Below are positions 50,249 to 63,200 of a DNA stretch of 64,000 nucleotides, in pieces. Source of the stretch: Mycteria americana (Eukaryota > Chordata > Aves > Ciconiiformes > Ciconiidae); contig NC_134365.1 of the NCBI RefSeq assembly GCF_035582795.1, forward strand, positions 137,729,077 through 137,793,076, given 5' to 3'. Every line of letters starts with the position of its first letter. The first letter of the stretch is position 1. The notes under the pieces are model-generated. The model had not been told where the DNA came from. It worked only from the letters and a program-made list of their open reading frames with translations, and searched no databases. The position numbers were made by a program, and so were the translations under genes.

Positions 50249-50258
50249 GTCACGTGAC
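50249..50258. promoter_or_regulatory. ZRSR2: palindromic E-box GTCACGTGAC
   Basis: Perfect 10-bp palindrome about 20 bp upstream of the ZRSR2 start codon. It matches the extended E-box bound by USF and MiT/TFE factors. Confidence 0.7.
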
Positions 50259-50337
50259 CCCACGGCGGAAGGGCGCAAAATCCCTTCCGGCAGCCGAGCG
50301 GGGAGCGGCGGCGGCGGCGGGTGGCGGTGCGAGGGAG

Positions 50338-50349
50338 CGCGCGTGCGCA
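50338..50349. promoter_or_regulatory. ZRSR2: NRF1-type site
   Basis: CGCGCGTGCGCA fits YGCGCRTGCGCR exactly, followed by a second near-match CACGCACGCGCA. Common in CpG-island promoters of housekeeping genes. Confidence 0.6.
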
Positions 50350-50640
50350 CACGCACGCGCAGTGGGCGGCCGTTGGGGCGCTGGTCTCTCGAGCCGCTTG
50401 GGGGAGGACGGCTGAGGCCGAGGCCCGGCCTCGGCTCCCGGAGACGGGGAGTGGTGCGGGAGGGGGTGGGCAGCGCAGTGACCGGAATGGGACGGCTACG
50501 GAGCTGGGTCGTTGGTCGGGGCGGGCAGCGGCGCCTGCCCTCTCTAGGCAGCCTCGTCACTGAGGAGGGTGTCGGGAAGCACAGGGGCCGGCGGCTGGGG
50601 GTTGTGGTTTTCCAGCCATTCTTCAGCCGGTTGTAGTAAC

Positions 50641-53600
50641 CATCTGAAGCTACAGCTCTAACTGGCTGGGTGGTGAATGCGGGGGAAAAGAAAACCAACT
50701 TTGGGTGATTACACAGAACCGACTAGTGCAGCTGCTTTCAACATGCTTGTACGCTGTTAGAGCTACCTTTGCAAAATCCAGAAAAGCAGACCAGAGCAAT
50801 TCATATGTTAAAAGCTGAGGTGGAGTTTGTGTTACTCCTCCTGTCAAAGACATTTAGGATTCAGTGAATGCACTGAAAAGTGGCACTTCAAATTTCAATT
50901 TACTAAACTCTCTTTAAGAAAGACCAGAAAAGAGTCAGTCTATTGAACCTTTCATGGCGATAGCTATAATTTTCCCAGCCCTTTTGAGTAAAGCAGTGCA
51001 TGTGGTGCGCAGCATCACAGCTAGCCTGGGGTTCTTCTGCACGCTGCAGTGTCTGTGCTATGTGGATGCTCCCCAGCTGTAGTAACTAGCTGCTGGCAGC
51101 TTGTGCTCTGTAAGTTGCGTCGGTTACTTTGTGAAATACGTGTGGAAACGTGAGGTGTGCTATGCCTGCTACGAGGCGAGTTTCTAGCGTGTCTCTCAGC
51201 TGCTGTGAGCACAGGTGATGGATGGCTGCCCGGGCCTACAGCCTCTTTACAGCTGAGGGAAGTCCCAGCTCCAGTGTAGCAGGGGTACACCAGACAGGTA
51301 TATTGGTGAATTAAACTGACACTGCTGATATATTATCATCATCATCATCTCTGAGGCATACTACCTGTCTTGATTATAAACCTATTTCCTGGCAGGAAAT
51401 GAGTTACAATGCACAGACCGTCATGGATATGATGGGTCGAAATATGCAAGTTGTCAGTAACCAGTTCCTCAGTGGCATGTGTTATAGATTGCAGCCTTCA
51501 GAGGCAGTGAATTTGTAGGTTTTATTTGGGCATGTTTTGCATAGCCATTAATAATGTACATTGTTGATTAAGATCTAAATTATTGTCATAAACCACAATG
51601 TAGGAGCTTACTTCATATATCCTAGAGGTAGTATATTGTATAAATAGTCTGAGCTGCTGGCAGTGAAGCATACCAGAGCAGGCTTTGTCAAAATCAGAGT
51701 AATTGACTGTGCTGTTCATTAACAGCATAATGAGTAGCCTCTTATTTATTCTGAAGCTCAGTGACGTTATTCAAAGCAAGCACGTGACTGCTATAGTCAG
51801 CAGTTACGTTTGCTATTTGACCAATGAATATTCAGACCATGACCCTTCTGCTGTTATTTAACCGTGTTTCAGATTCTAGATTGTCTTTTAAAATGAAGGG
51901 GTTGACATCACTATTACTGTTTGCTTGTGCAGAACATACATGTAAAATAACACATAATTTGCTGCTTCTTAGATGCTGAAGATGGCAGCATTGTGCATTT
52001 TACACCTGATGAACCATTGACACCCATGAAAGTTTTGAAAAAACACAACCAAATGTGTTTCATAAATCTTATTTAATTAAGGAATTACAACTATAACTTT
52101 TCATCCTCCTTTTAACAGAGTAAGTGCCGTAACAACAGCCTTCATTTAAACTACTTGTAAGTCAAAATTGAGAAATTCAACAATTTCTTTCATTGGGATG
52201 CTACATTTCATTATGGCATTTTCCCAGTATACTTGGGTAAAGAACCGTCTTAAGCTTATATATTTGAGTAGTGAAAAGGAGGATCTCTTTATAAGAAAAC
52301 ACAAAACAGATGAGCTATTACAGATACTCATCATGATTCTGGAAAAAGCTACCGTGCCTCTTTGAAACAGGAATACAATAACTGCGTTTTCCTCCATTTT
52401 GTTCATTCCCATTAATTTATACACGTAACAGCAGCTCGATACTCAACTACAGGTGCAGAATTCCATACAATTTAATTGGTGCAGTGTCAGAAAGAAACAA
52501 ATATGGCATTCCACGCAAGAGGCAAGGGCCATTCACATCTTCAGAGTAACGTAGCATTCTGGTCAGTAGTTGTTAGCCCTTACGCTGAGGGCTAACACTG
52601 TACAGACCACAGGCCTTTTCAAGCATAGTTTTGTGGAAACCTTCAAGTTTGTGGAACTCACTCTTCCATGTTTCCTACAGAAAAATACACCTGCACAGTA
52701 TAGTACTATGTGAACCCCATCATGCAAAGGTTGATACCAGGTGCACTGATTATGCTTCACAGAATAGCACAGAACAGAGAAACTTTTCTCATCCAACTTG
52801 CAGTTACATACCATATTCCATTATACATCTCTGCATGTTTTGTAAGGTCTATCCACAGAACTATGCATGTGCAGTAGACCAGCTCTGAGCAAGAGTACAG
52901 GTACTCCATTTAGCACACATTTGCACTTCGTTTCCATGTGGTTCTTATGGTTTCCGTTCCTCTCCTATTTCCTACCAGTGTGGACCGACATAAGCAGATA
53001 AGAAGGGTTCACTCTCTTTGTTGTATGCCCAAGCCCCGTGGGGAAAAAAGAAAGATACGTTTTAGAGGCATACAGATTATTTAACAGTTGTCCTCATCAT
53101 AATTTTTGCCATATGCTCCAGTAGAAGAGCAGTGCATTTCCTTATGGAATCGTTCAGCTTTTATTTTCCTGGCTGAAGAAAATGGACGTAGGAGAATGCG
53201 TGGGAAATGTCAGTAAATCAGTAGCGTGGATTTGGTTGACTCAGCACACGTCGATTAGGAGACATTCAGGAAGTGTGGGTTTGGTATGGGAAGTGGTCAG
53301 TTTTAATTGATGCTTCAGGGCTCTAGATTGTACTATAAAGTTAATAATGAAGTGGCGGCAGCAGCAGCATCCCTCAACATCCCCTCTAAGCTGGAAGTTT
53401 CTGTTTGTTCATCCCCAGTGCCAGCCCCGTTGTGGGCAGTCCTCGGTGCTTTCCACTGCAAAGTGCGCGGTTCAAGGCAATATACGTGAACTCTAGAGAG
53501 TGCATCCTTCCCCCACCTATTGCCTAATGGCTACGCTACTGTCTCAAGGGGTAAACAATTTCTCACATACTGCCCACTTCTGTGAGCACTGATAAAAACT

Positions 53601-56600
53601 CCATTACCACGTAAGTCACTTTTGCATTATTACAGTGATGACAGTGGTGGCGGTCCTCATCCAACACCCCGTTCCCCCAAAAGTTACTGGAAAAAATCCC
53701 ATTTAATGAGACTTAGGCTGGACATGTATCAGCCAGCCTGGTCTATTCGATGATGCTGACATCACTTAGATCCTAATCTCACTGACTTCTGAAGTCTGCA
53801 AAAGACGTGCAGCATTTGTTGTTGCCATTGCACCCAGGGAACTGCAAAGCACTGTGTACAATTAGATCTGCAGTTCTCCAGGTACATTTCCATGAGTGAC
53901 TAATGCTGACAGCACATTGAATCCTTCCTCATAAGAGTTGAACACAACTATTTAAGACTAAAGATTAACTTCCTTGGAGTTTAAAACTGTTAATTTGTCA
54001 AATTTGAAAACTGAGGTTAAGTTTGGCCATAGCTGTTAATTAACTTATATGATAGCTATCAATATTTTACTTTCCTGGGATTTTCCATTTCAAAGACATT
54101 GAAAGAAGCAGAAAAGTACACTGCTAATCACATTGAGAAGATGGAAGGGTTTTGTTTGTTTTACCAAGTCATATGCCTTCTTGAAATTTCAGTCCTCTCT
54201 TGATTTGTTTGGAAGTCCAAATTATGGTATATTGTTAAGTATATAGATACAGATAATAGATGAACTTCTGGAGGTCACAAGCACTGAAAAAAATTACAGA
54301 GGTACTGTTATTTTCAACCAGGCAGGCAAATTCATGTACTACAAGAAGAGAAATAGTTCTTTGCACTAGTTCAATAATATTTCTAGGATGCAGATCATGT
54401 ATGAGATTCTGCATGGCTATGACCTGTAGCTCAACAGTAGTTAGGAAAAACAAAGTTACTATAAAAGAGGAATTATTTAAAAATCTAATACCTCACAAAG
54501 TACTGCATTAAAAACATACCTTGCATATATGCATGTAGATTGTTATTTGTTCAAGCAAACTGATGCCTGACTGATTAATCAGTGACAAACAAATGCAGAC
54601 GTGCTTAAACAGTGCTACATAACTCGCCAAAATGGGAGAAAAGAGGCTGGGCAGAAAGTTATCCATGCATGTAGATTTATTACAGAGATACAAAGTGTCA
54701 AAATGTCTGTCTTTTTAGATTATGCTGATATACTCCATTTGTAACCTGAAAAGTTACAGTGCTTTTTAAGACAGTATTTAAAAATGTCATTGATTTGAAG
54801 AAAAGTTAGCTTTCTACTAACACCTGGTCTAGGCTTGCTTGTCCACCTGGCTTGTTTAAAAAACATGCTGGCTTTGGAAAAAGATTTATAGATGTGCAGC
54901 AATCGGTTGATTATGTGCAGTGCTCTGTGCACGTACAACCGGACAAGCGCATGGGCAGTCAGGTGGAGGCATTTGGCATGCATCCAAGTTGCTGTGCACA
55001 TATACATCAACTGCACGATGCTCTCCCTGTGAGCTCTGAGCTGGGGTGTTTATCACACTGCTTCTTCTCCTGGCCTCTTCCCCTCTCCGCTGGAAAAAAT
55101 CATTTGTCTTGCTTGCTTGCCAGCAAGACAAATTGGGGAAAATCAGCCATCCTGGTTGGAAGTCAGCAGCCCTGATCAGGGAATCCAGTCATGTCCTCTT
55201 GAGGTTGTTCCTGCTGGGCGTCGTGTGCCTTCAACGTACTTTGACACTGGCTCCATGTGATTCTGAGGGAAAGAACTGATTTACAGTGGTTTACAGCAGG
55301 GAGGAGTGGTGATGCCGCGTATCGACGCTCAGTTCCATTTGCCTTCTGGCAGCAGGGAAACAACGCTTGGCTTTTCCGCTCTGTTCCTGTGTTCTCCAGT
55401 ATTTTCCCCAAAAGTACAACAAAGTTCAAATGCTCGTTATTGAAGCAATGAACATGGATTTAGCATGAAACTGATAACATTCACGTTCTTTTAAGATTTT
55501 TTTAAATTACAATTTTTACAGAAAACTGATAGTCTTTCATATATCTGTACATATTTTAGTGCTCTCCTTTTGATGTGTGTACATAAAGCATGTTAATTTA
55601 AGCTGTCATTAGAAATGAATACATCACTTTTTTGTTTTCATAGGCATAGATTGAATGTCTAAGCAGATAATGTATCCAATAGTTTTGTACTCAGAGCTGG
55701 TTGCCTAGCAAGAGTAAACAGATGCCCAGGAATCACCTGGATTTAATGACTTTTAAAGATAGGATATCAAGTCCTTTGACAGTGGCTTCTAAAAATAAGA
55801 TTAAATTAGTGGAACAGTAAGTTCTCCGTTACCTGAAAGTCCAAGTATTCTTACATAGTAAATACTGGTTATTGTTTTCCATAAATTCAGTCCCACAGTT
55901 AAGTAAAATTTTCTCACTTCACAATCATTCTTGTGAAGGTCTTTGCGTTTGCAGTCTCAAGACACACTTCTCAGTGCTAAAGGACCAACTGAAAGTAATT
56001 TTGAAGCGATCTTCAATTTAGGAACTAACCATTAATCAGAGTGGCTACAGGGGGAGTACAGCAGCAGAGTGGAATAAAATAATCCTGTCTTGCTGCCCAG
56101 ATTGCAAAGACTGTTCAAGTACTTGCAATACATTTCAGTTTCTGAATTATTTCTCCTCTGCGTTTATTTCTTTGTCTTGGTAAACATTTGACTAATAGTG
56201 TAGAGTGCATCATTAAAATATTAACATACATGTGTGCGTGTATGTATACACAGTGTGTCGTGTCTACAAAACAAAGAGTATGTCCTTATTCAACATGCTT
56301 CCTATGAAGTCTTTTTCTTGCACCTCTTCTTACTCCAGTTGCTACCGTAACAATCCTCCAACAGCAAGAAAGTAGTTCTCCACCTTTATAACTGTTCTTT
56401 TTGTGCAAAGCAATGCCTCAGATGTGGGGGTTTTGTGTGGAACAAGGTGTTTACTCTGCCGGGCTCAGGCAAGCTCCTGAGCCAGGATGTGGGAGCGGGA
56501 CTGGGGTGGGGATGGAGGGGACACGCACTGGGACCACCAGGTTGGCCCTTCAAAAGTGCTGCGAGTTCGAAGGCAAATGAGGGGCAAATCCAGAGCCCAG

Positions 56601-57040
56601 GTTTGTGGGTCCGGGGCTTCTGCGTTCGCCACGCATTTCTTTTGGAGGGATGAAAAGGGTGCCCAGTCTTCCTTTATCCTCAAGGGCCCTCTGTGGGGCC
56701 AGCCAGTTTCCCAAGGAAGCTGGGTGGCAGCTTCCTTTGGGATCTGGTGGCAGCCGAGCTTCAAATTCACCTGCTGTGGGTAACAGCACGGCATCCTGCC
56801 ACCGCAGTCGCTGGCTGCTCTGGTGTGATGTCCCTCAGACATCTTGTGTGCCTGTCTGACATTGCATCTTGGGGGGGGAAAAAGGTTGGCCTGGAGCACT
56901 GTGTGAAGTTTTGTATTATTCTAAAAAGGAAGAAGGAAAATTAAAAACTTGTTACAGCCTTTTTTTTACTACAGAGAAAGGTAGTAGATAACTAACAGAA
57001 GACAGTTATTTCTAGTGCCTGTTTTAGCTAAAATAACGGG
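50641..57040. other. intergenic spacer ZRSR2/CLTRN
   Basis: 6.4 kb with no recognised gene or transposon. Small items only: an (ATC)5 run at 51335-51349, a 12-bp hairpin at 55102-55133, and GC-richer sequence at about 56435-56880 with overlapping frames up to 144 codons that have no recognisable domain. I looked for carbonic anhydrase 5B exons, expected here from mammalian gene order, and saw none. Confidence 0.7.
55102..55133. repeat. perfect 12-bp inverted repeat
   Basis: ATTTGTCTTGCT and AGCAAGACAAAT separated by 8 nt. Would form a stable short hairpin; no family recognised. Confidence 0.85.
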
Positions 57041-57041
57041 G

Positions 57042-57054
57042 GTTAATTATTAAA
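57042..57054. promoter_or_regulatory. CLTRN: HNF1 binding site upstream of CLTRN
   Basis: GTTAATTATTAAA matches the HNF1 palindrome GTTAATNATTAAC at 12 of 13 positions, about 120 bp upstream of the CLTRN start codon. Collectrin is a reported HNF1A/HNF1B target in kidney and pancreatic beta cells, so position and motif agree. Confidence 0.8.
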
Positions 57055-57173
57055 CCTTTTACTTGGTTGCTCACTTGTGCTGCTGATGCTTTAATCCTGG
57101 GTCACAGAAAGTTTAAGAGTGCTTTACAGGGGAGACTCACTTCTTTTTGCCTCGACCTTTCCACGCTGACGGG

Positions 57174-57240
57174 ATGTTACGGGTTTTGCTGCTTACTCTC
57201 TCTGTAGTTGCCATTGCTTATGCTGAGCTCTGCAAGCCAG
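57174..57240 (+). CDS. CLTRN: CLTRN exon 1 (signal peptide)
   Basis: 67 nt, 22 codons from the start Met to LCKP plus one base, donor GTAGGT at 57241. Short hydrophobic leader with no charged residue after Arg3. Confidence 0.93.
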
Positions 57241-60200
57241 GTAGGTTTTGGAGCTGATTCCCATCCGTCCCCAGGTAGATGTAGCTATGAGTTTATGCCT
57301 GCAAAGCTGTCAGCTTCTCAGGTTTTTATTTTAACTGGTTGTCTCCAGTTTGAAGATTGAAACGCTGAGCATTCACTTCTTTTATGAGTTTGCAAATTAA
57401 GTGCGGAAGTTGATCTCACTTATTTTAAAGAGGTCATGGTAAACCTCACTGAGACTCTAGGGCTGCGGCATTTTTCATGCTAGTAACTTCTGTTCTTCTA
57501 ACCACGTGATCTGTTCAGACACATTTAGAAGTTGTGAATGGTGAAATAATTAGAGAAGTAACTGATTTAAAATCCTATTTTGGCTGACTATGAATATATG
57601 TTTGCTTTTTTCTCTTTTGTGTCAGATGCACAGAATGCTTTCAAAGTACGGCTTAGTATCAAAACAGCTTTGGGAGATAATGCAGTAAGTAAAGTATCTT
57701 CACATATTCTTCCTAACTGAGTATCTGCCAAAACAGAAGTAATATATACTGTAAAATTTCTGAAGGCAGCACAAGCAATTTGTTCTGAAGTGTTAATTGT
57801 AATAGCTTGCTCAAGTCATGATCCAGGCATCCATTTCTTGACATTTGACTAGCCCACTCCTTGAAATGGCATCCTTTAAGAGAAGTATAAAGCTTGCCTT
57901 TTCATAAAGATAATTTTCCATCAAAGATTTTTTTTTTCCCCCTGGAAAAACAGTAGAGATGTTACACTTTATGCATGAGAGGTGCTGCATAAATCTAAGT
58001 CTGTATTTTGGGAAAAGCACTTCAGCTTGAGAGTGCTAATTGTAAAGTCAAGGATGTCTAGGAGAGAAGCAGGGAAAGATTGTTAGGTCTTTATGAAATT
58101 GACTTTATGTCAGGCTCTCAGACAAGCATGATCTGTAGAGATCATTCAAGCATATCTCATCAATTCCCTACTAATGTAGGGCTTCGGATCGTGGCCTTTC
58201 TTCTCTGCCTGTGGTGCACAGGCTAGTCTCATGAGGACTGAAATGCTTTGGCTTAATTCAAGTCCTCGGGCTTAATGTAGAAGTACTGGTGTGAGCAATA
58301 AGGGTCTGTGATACATAAGAGATGGTGACATTATATGACCGAATGGTCCTTCCTGATCTAAAGTGCTATGAAATATGGCAGAGCCCAGTACTTCGTTTGC
58401 AGTTTTGAATGCTTAGAGCAAATCTGCAGCGTGTTACAGGGCTCAGCATAAAATTAGATATGAAATGTCTTGGACAGTCATCTCCACTGGAAGTCTGGTG
58501 TCTGATTATGTTAGGAACCCTGGGAAAGAAAAAGCAGTAGGTTACATGTTATAAGAGACTGGACATATGAGAATCTCCTATGACCGTAGAAGCTGTTCTA
58601 AAATTACCCTGAAATATCAGGTAATTTAAACTAACATTAGCAGGGACCTAATTCCACTGGTAGCTTCATAAACCAGACAAATTGGGAAGAAATATTCAAG
58701 ATACATGCTAAAGTATTTGTCTATGGAAATTCATATTGAAGTCAATTCTCTTGGGTGAGAGACTTTAATTAAACAGTAGTGCGAGCCTGGTTTGTTTAAA
58801 AATTTATTAAAAATAGTGTAATCCTATGGCTGAAGATATGTCAAAGTCATTATTGAAGCTCCTCTTGATCATAACTGCTAATATTTTGATTTAATCTTGG
58901 TTCAAAATAGTAGCAAAGAATGAAAATTGCAGTTCCAAGTAATGCTCTTTCTTAGTGCTTTTTACTTTTCCAACTATAGTAAAATAAGGAGGTTTTGTCT
59001 GATCATTTGTGATTTTTTTATTTTTCATCCAAAAAGGGTATGATACAAATCATTAATCTTAAAGGCACTTTAAATTACAAGAAAAAAGTAATAACTGAGA
59101 AGTCTATTGGTTTTTGTAGATAGTAGTTTATTTCATATAACAAAGTGTGTGAAAGCCCTAAGAATGGGACAATCTAGAACAGCATTTTAGAACAACAACA
59201 TGCTGAAAGTGGTATGGTGCCATACAATATTACCCACAAATATTGAACAATTTATTAAGTGCACAGGTAGTAGTTCCTTTTCACAGCCATTGCAATCTTT
59301 GCAAATGACTGAAATTGCAAAGTGAAACTACTATCAAACTGAAATTCATTTTGGTTGAAGAATTTGGGACACTTTTTAATGTTATTTATTTATTTTAGCA
59401 AAGAAAAGTGTAATACTGTCATTGTATCACAGTAGGACACAGCCAGCTTAGAATATCGTGGTATGATGCTCTGCTACTGAATTCCGTTTCATTCATTTCC
59501 AAGTCATTTCAAGCTAGTTGATAACAGAAAACCCTGATACTGTGGGCATTTTGCTCTAGGACTGGCAGGATAACATTCAGGGGCACAGGAAATTGGTTAG
59601 TGTAGTTTTCCACATGGTTTAGTGCATGCCATCCACTTTGTGTGAGGCTGATAAAGACAGGACACCATTTTTTAATTTGTTCACAAGGTAGGCTGTACTT
59701 TGAGGCGGGGAGTGCCATTTAGTGTATTTATATAGTTCTTATCACAATGGAGCTGGAAAGAGCAGTTAAGATACAGTAAGTATTTAGCTGTTATCATTTT
59801 AATTGCAAATAATGGGTGTGCTTGACAGGGACATTGTTTGCTAACCGGTGGGAGGAAACATGGTGTCTGGAAGCCTAAATGGAAGGAAGGTGATTTATGA
59901 GTCTCTCTGAGGATGGTGTTCACTTTATGAGTGGCTTCTGGAATAGCTGCTAGTCACTAGTTTCTTCCTACTCATGGATTTAGCAGACTGATAGACAGTT
60001 AATTCAAAAGGGCCAAAGACAACTAGGGAGTGAGCAGAAGTGATGCGCACTGAGAAGTCTATGTAACGCTGTGTCACCACTCAGTTTAACCATAACAGTC
60101 AAAGAGCTGCCACCTCAGGGGCTGCGGCCAGGTGAAGTAGAAGGTGCACTTCCCTTCTGGCTCATGTATTCAGGCTGTTTCCAGGGTAGAGGGTGAAGGG

Positions 60201-63200
60201 GAGAAGGGCTGACGTGCACCTGGTGTCTTGCCACAAAATGGGACCCAGAAGTGTGTTTGTGTGTCTGTAGCCACACTGCAGTCTGAATGGTTGTCTAGTT
60301 AAAACACAGAACCATTCAGGAGGGAAGGGACCTTGGAAGGTCCCCAGTCGCCTGCTGCTCAAAAGCCAGGTCAACACTGAAATCAGATCAGGTTGCTTAG
60401 TGCAATCTTGTAATATTATAATCTCGTTCTACTAGCTTAAATTTTGTCTTCCTCAGAGCACAACTATAGCATTTCACCCCATCAAGGACCTACACTCATC
60501 ATCTTTTACCCATTATCTCATCAACCTCCTCTTTCACTAACAGGCACTTAAGCCTGGCTTTCATAGTCAGCTGTGTCTAAGTCTGCTCCTCCTTAACATA
60601 CAAAGGATAGCAAGTGCAACTGAGCCAAGGTTTTGTGTTTGTTCCTTTGTAGAGCAAAGAGGATGGTAAACATTAATAATTCTGATACCATCATGTAAGG
60701 TTTCATTGGTAACAGTTATCTTATGTTTATAGTGTGTGCTTGCAAGTGGTATTTAATATATTCCCTCTGTAGCAGCACAAAACGTGCATCAATAGCTGCA
60801 CTTCATAGGAACATAAGAACAGAAGCAACATCCTCAGTCATCAGCTGCAGTCCAGGCCTTTGCAACTGGGGGATAAAGATGAAACCGATAAAGCCCCATA
60901 GTAGAATGATTCAGGTTTCTTTGCACCTATCCCTCAGACTGGAGAAAGCTGATGATTAGAAATTGGCTTCTGGCAATTCGTGCCCATTTGTCCCGAGTTC
61001 ATACAGTTTGTTAGCTTAAAGGTATTCTTGCCATACTTTTCCTCCTCGTTATGTTGCCTTCCCTCTGCGTATTCCTGCATGCAGTCATGTATGGAGGTTC
61101 TTGTTCATATGGAGCCCACAGCCATCTCCATCTCCTCTACCTCCCACCTGATCACTGTTTTCTTGGGGCTTCTTGCTCGTCTGCCCAGAACGTTGTCTGC
61201 AGCATCTTCTCCTCACTCAAGCAGACCCCTGATTTCTGCTGAGCTTTCTCTGCTGGTCTCCTCCGTCACTTCTTGAAGCTTTCTGTTTATTCTATCTTTT
61301 TTAAAGTGCTTACTCTTTCAGCTGGGGCTGGAGCTCCTCACTACAAATTATTTTCCCTGTTTTGAGATATCCTTTTTGTCACTCTGACTTAAAGAAGCTC
61401 TAGGCTACTGCATTATTTATAAAAACTGAACACTCGATAGTGACAAATTGTGCATATATACATGTACTGCACTAAACATAAACATATCGAGTACATATAC
61501 TTGGTAGTGCTGCATTGCATTTGTGTCCATGTAAGCATGAAACGGAGTTTGCTTCATCGTTATCCATTTTCAGGACAACTGATTAAATTATCTCTACAGC
61601 TGGTTTAATCCACTGGATAACAAATGATTTTTTTCTGTCCTTTTGGACCTGTTCTCAAAGACTGCAGATGGCATGTAGGGATTCAGTCAATAGTACTACA
61701 CACAGAAAAAGGAAGATCTTCCCTTTTAGTGCTGCAAATTGTGCTCTGTGGTTTAAATACAGATGTCTTTAAAATGACAATAAATAGTTTTATGTCTCTC
61801 ATCTATATTAATTCCTCTACTACATTATCTCTTTTTCTTTTAGTACTAGTTGCTGTCATTATTGTCACATTTTCATCAGTGCAGTGGGATCAAAATACAG
61901 GCTTTTATTATTGCTTTTCAAAGACTGTCTTTTTTTTTTTTTAGTTTAAGTTCCCAGACTGGCACGCATTATCACAGTATGCTTACACCTCCCTTCATTC
62001 ACAAGGCAAGAGTGGTGAGTCAGAACCCAGATTCTCAGCACTGCATCTGGATTTTAATGCTACTCAAGTTGTCTGTTGCTCAGCTTTGTTGTCCCTGTCC
62101 TACCACATCTCAGAGAGCCCATTTCACAACTCATCGTTTGTCTAGGGATGATAAATATGATCAGTATGACTTTCTGCTCTTTAAATGACTGCCTCCTTCC
62201 CCGTTTAGGTTCCCAGTCCACAGGATGTCAGCGCAAAATGAGGGCTGATGCCTGGAAGTTGGATTCCTTCTTTCTGCAGAGAGGTTGCAGCTCCATGCAT
62301 CCAAAATCAGGATTTAAAAACCAGAATTAAGATTTGGCATTTTCAGTGCTGTTTACTCTACTGCTTTTTGATGTACATTGCTGGTTTTTGAATGTGTTAT
62401 AAAGGCCCATGAAAAAGTATGTCCAAGTTGTCAACAGGGTTAAGTATCCACACCATTGGGTTTCTGGTTTGGATGATTACAGGGCAGATTTTTTTAACGC
62501 TGAAAGTTAAAGATTAGATTTGTGTTCTGATTGACTGAAGAAAGCTGCCTCTAACCTCCATTAATATCATTCCAAGAAACTATTAATCTTTGTAATCTGC
62601 TGAAAGGGGAAGTTCAATCAGTATGCCTCAGTCATGGCTCTTGTTATAAAAATGTAATAGGTGCAGTTCTTATAGGTCATTAGAATTGCATATGTGAATG
62701 AAAGCCCAGGGGAACCTAGTGAAGATACCTCAGAAAACTGAAATTATGGAAGCATGATTTTTCATCAAGATAACAGAGAACAGTTTTTGGAGCCTGTATT
62801 TTACTTCTTATTGAAGTAGTAAGGGTGCTAGTTTCTTTCTTTAGTCTCACGTGCGATGTAGTAATTTGTACTACAGTTGAGTCTATCTTCTTGTTGCAAG
62901 GATGGCGTGCAGCAATAAGGCCATAATCTCATTTTATTTCCTGGTGTCCTGATGTCCAACTCCCAGAGACTACCTTCAACATTAGCTTTTTTTTATTTTT
63001 GGGAGAGCCAAATGGACTTTGAGAGTGGATTTAAACCTTCTACTTTAACAGGGTTTATCCAGCAAAAGAGGCAAGGCCATGGGTGCAGCCGTGTGGGGAG
63101 AATTCTAGTAATATGCCTAGTCTTTGGTACAAGAAACTTTACATCTCCAGTTTGGTCAGCTTTCCGAAACATTCAATTCATTCAGGTTTTGGAAACATTC

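Larger units (their letters stand above)
49480..50640. promoter_or_regulatory. ZRSR2: CpG-island promoter of ZRSR2
   Basis: About 1.2 kb of very GC- and CpG-rich sequence in an otherwise AT-rich window, covering exon 1 and both flanks. It contains GTCACGTGAC at 50249-50258, CTTCCGG at 50284-50290, and an NRF1-type CGCGCGTGCGCA at 50338-50349, all upstream of the ZRSR2 start codon. The many long reading frames here come from the base composition. The right half could also fire a divergent non-coding transcript, which cannot be told from sequence. Confidence 0.88.

Noticed and set aside
49477-50415. 312-codon plus-strand open frame, and several others of 117-228 codons, across the CpG island
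   Set aside because: The frames overlap on both strands, are full of Pro/Arg/Gly/Ala, include the GGGCC repeat and show no domain. Low stop-codon density in GC-rich DNA explains them.
56465-56899. 144-codon minus-strand frame upstream of CLTRN, considered as a CA5B exon
   Set aside because: Contains none of the carbonic anhydrase motifs and overlaps four other frames of similar length.
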